Below are positions 63,835 through 64,000 of a stretch of DNA of 64,000 bases, in pieces (position 1 is the first letter of the stretch; the number at the start of each line of letters is the position of its first letter). The notes under the pieces were generated by a model. The model was given only the letters and a program-made list of their open reading frames with translations, was not told the origin of the DNA and did not search any database. Position numbers and translations under genes: made by a program. Location: NCBI RefSeq assembly GCF_900129465.1, contig NZ_FSRA01000001.1:1986482-2050481 (forward strand), in the 5' to 3' direction. Origin of the DNA: Chitinophaga niabensis. GTDB lineage: Bacteria; Bacteroidota; Bacteroidia; Chitinophagales; Chitinophagaceae.

Positions 63835-64000
63835 ATTGTTATTGTGCTTCGATGATCAATCCATTGATATACGAATAGATGCCATGAATATTTGAATCTG
63901 CGTTCGCTTATGTAAATTAATCTATCAACTCTAATAAATTCTTCTCAACAGCTGGCAATCTCTCTTCTATTCAAAGCACGATTAGTATATGGAACAATAA

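Larger units (their letters stand above)
63549..64000. other. non-coding right end of window
   Basis: No gene I can support in these 450 bases. They hold the 11-bp tandem array (63633-63731), a hairpin terminator (63795-63834) and about 165 AT-rich bases. Reading in from position 64000 on the minus strand, one frame could be the last 17 codons of a gene ending near 63947, but there is too little to judge. Confidence 0.5.

Noticed and set aside
63835..64000. Possible C-terminal end of a minus-strand gene entering from the right
   Set aside because: Only about 17 codons without recognisable sequence are available; the terminator next to it is compatible but not enough.

Overview
The window reads as chromosomal DNA of a Bacteroidota member of the Chitinophaga type. 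Evidence: moderate GC of roughly 45-48 percent by eye, DUF5686 and DUF4270 families, a TonB receptor with a carboxypeptidase-like N-terminal domain, two giant secreted proteins ending in type IX secretion (T9SS) type A sorting domains, few Shine-Dalgarno sequences, and several TAnnTTTG-type -7 promoter boxes. Genus is an inference; there is no rRNA or tRNA to anchor it. I saw no insertion sequence, phage gene, CRISPR array, tRNA or rRNA.

Left third (1-16 kb), mostly housekeeping: a minus-strand run (DUF5686 outer-membrane protein, small membrane protein, homoserine sulfhydrylase, OsmC protein) diverges from metX (homoserine O-acetyltransferase). These are followed by an orphan TonB receptor, ychF, an SpmA/SpmB-type membrane protein with a YeiH-type transporter, a thiamine-binding-type small protein with a GNAT-nitrilase fusion, and a glycosyltransferase.

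Middle (16-52 kb): one large surface polysaccharide locus. At its left is a 1973-residue secreted protein (esterase, beta-helix, 12 PKD-type repeats, T9SS signal). Then come a Wzx-like flippase, a GT14-type enzyme, and a minus-strand operon (response regulator, initiating sugar-phosphate transferase with a receiver-like N-terminus, two GT2s, asparagine synthetase, GT4, methyltransferase). A 900-bp divergent control region separates this from a plus-strand operon: Wzc-like protein with a degenerate ATPase, acyltransferase, an overlooked 42-residue membrane microprotein, Wzy/ligase, TolC-like protein, secreted esterase, gluconate-dehydrogenase subunit 3, GT2 and acyltransferase. Next is a 2264-residue secreted protein (esterase, FN3, PA14, a new-looking ~170-residue triplicated domain, T9SS signal), then a GMC oxidoreductase and a third acyltransferase. 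Together these genes could build, acylate, polymerise, export and then trim or oxidise a surface glycan: three esterases of one family, three acyltransferase-3 proteins and a flavoprotein dehydrogenase pair share the locus.

Right end (52-64 kb), housekeeping again: metK with a DUF4270 lipoprotein, a truncated glycogen-synthase-like protein divergent from panC-panD, a YbhN-type membrane protein, ppk1, an exopolyphosphatase, panB, and a DUF1338 dioxygenase preceded by a possible leader peptide. The window closes with an 11-bp-period tandem array and a terminator-like hairpin. The best candidates for something undescribed are the glycan acylation/deacylation/oxidation set, the triplicated domain, the microprotein, the receiver-fused sugar transferase next to a lone response regulator, and the metX promoter with its operator-like palindrome and ATG-TAG-TTG start region.
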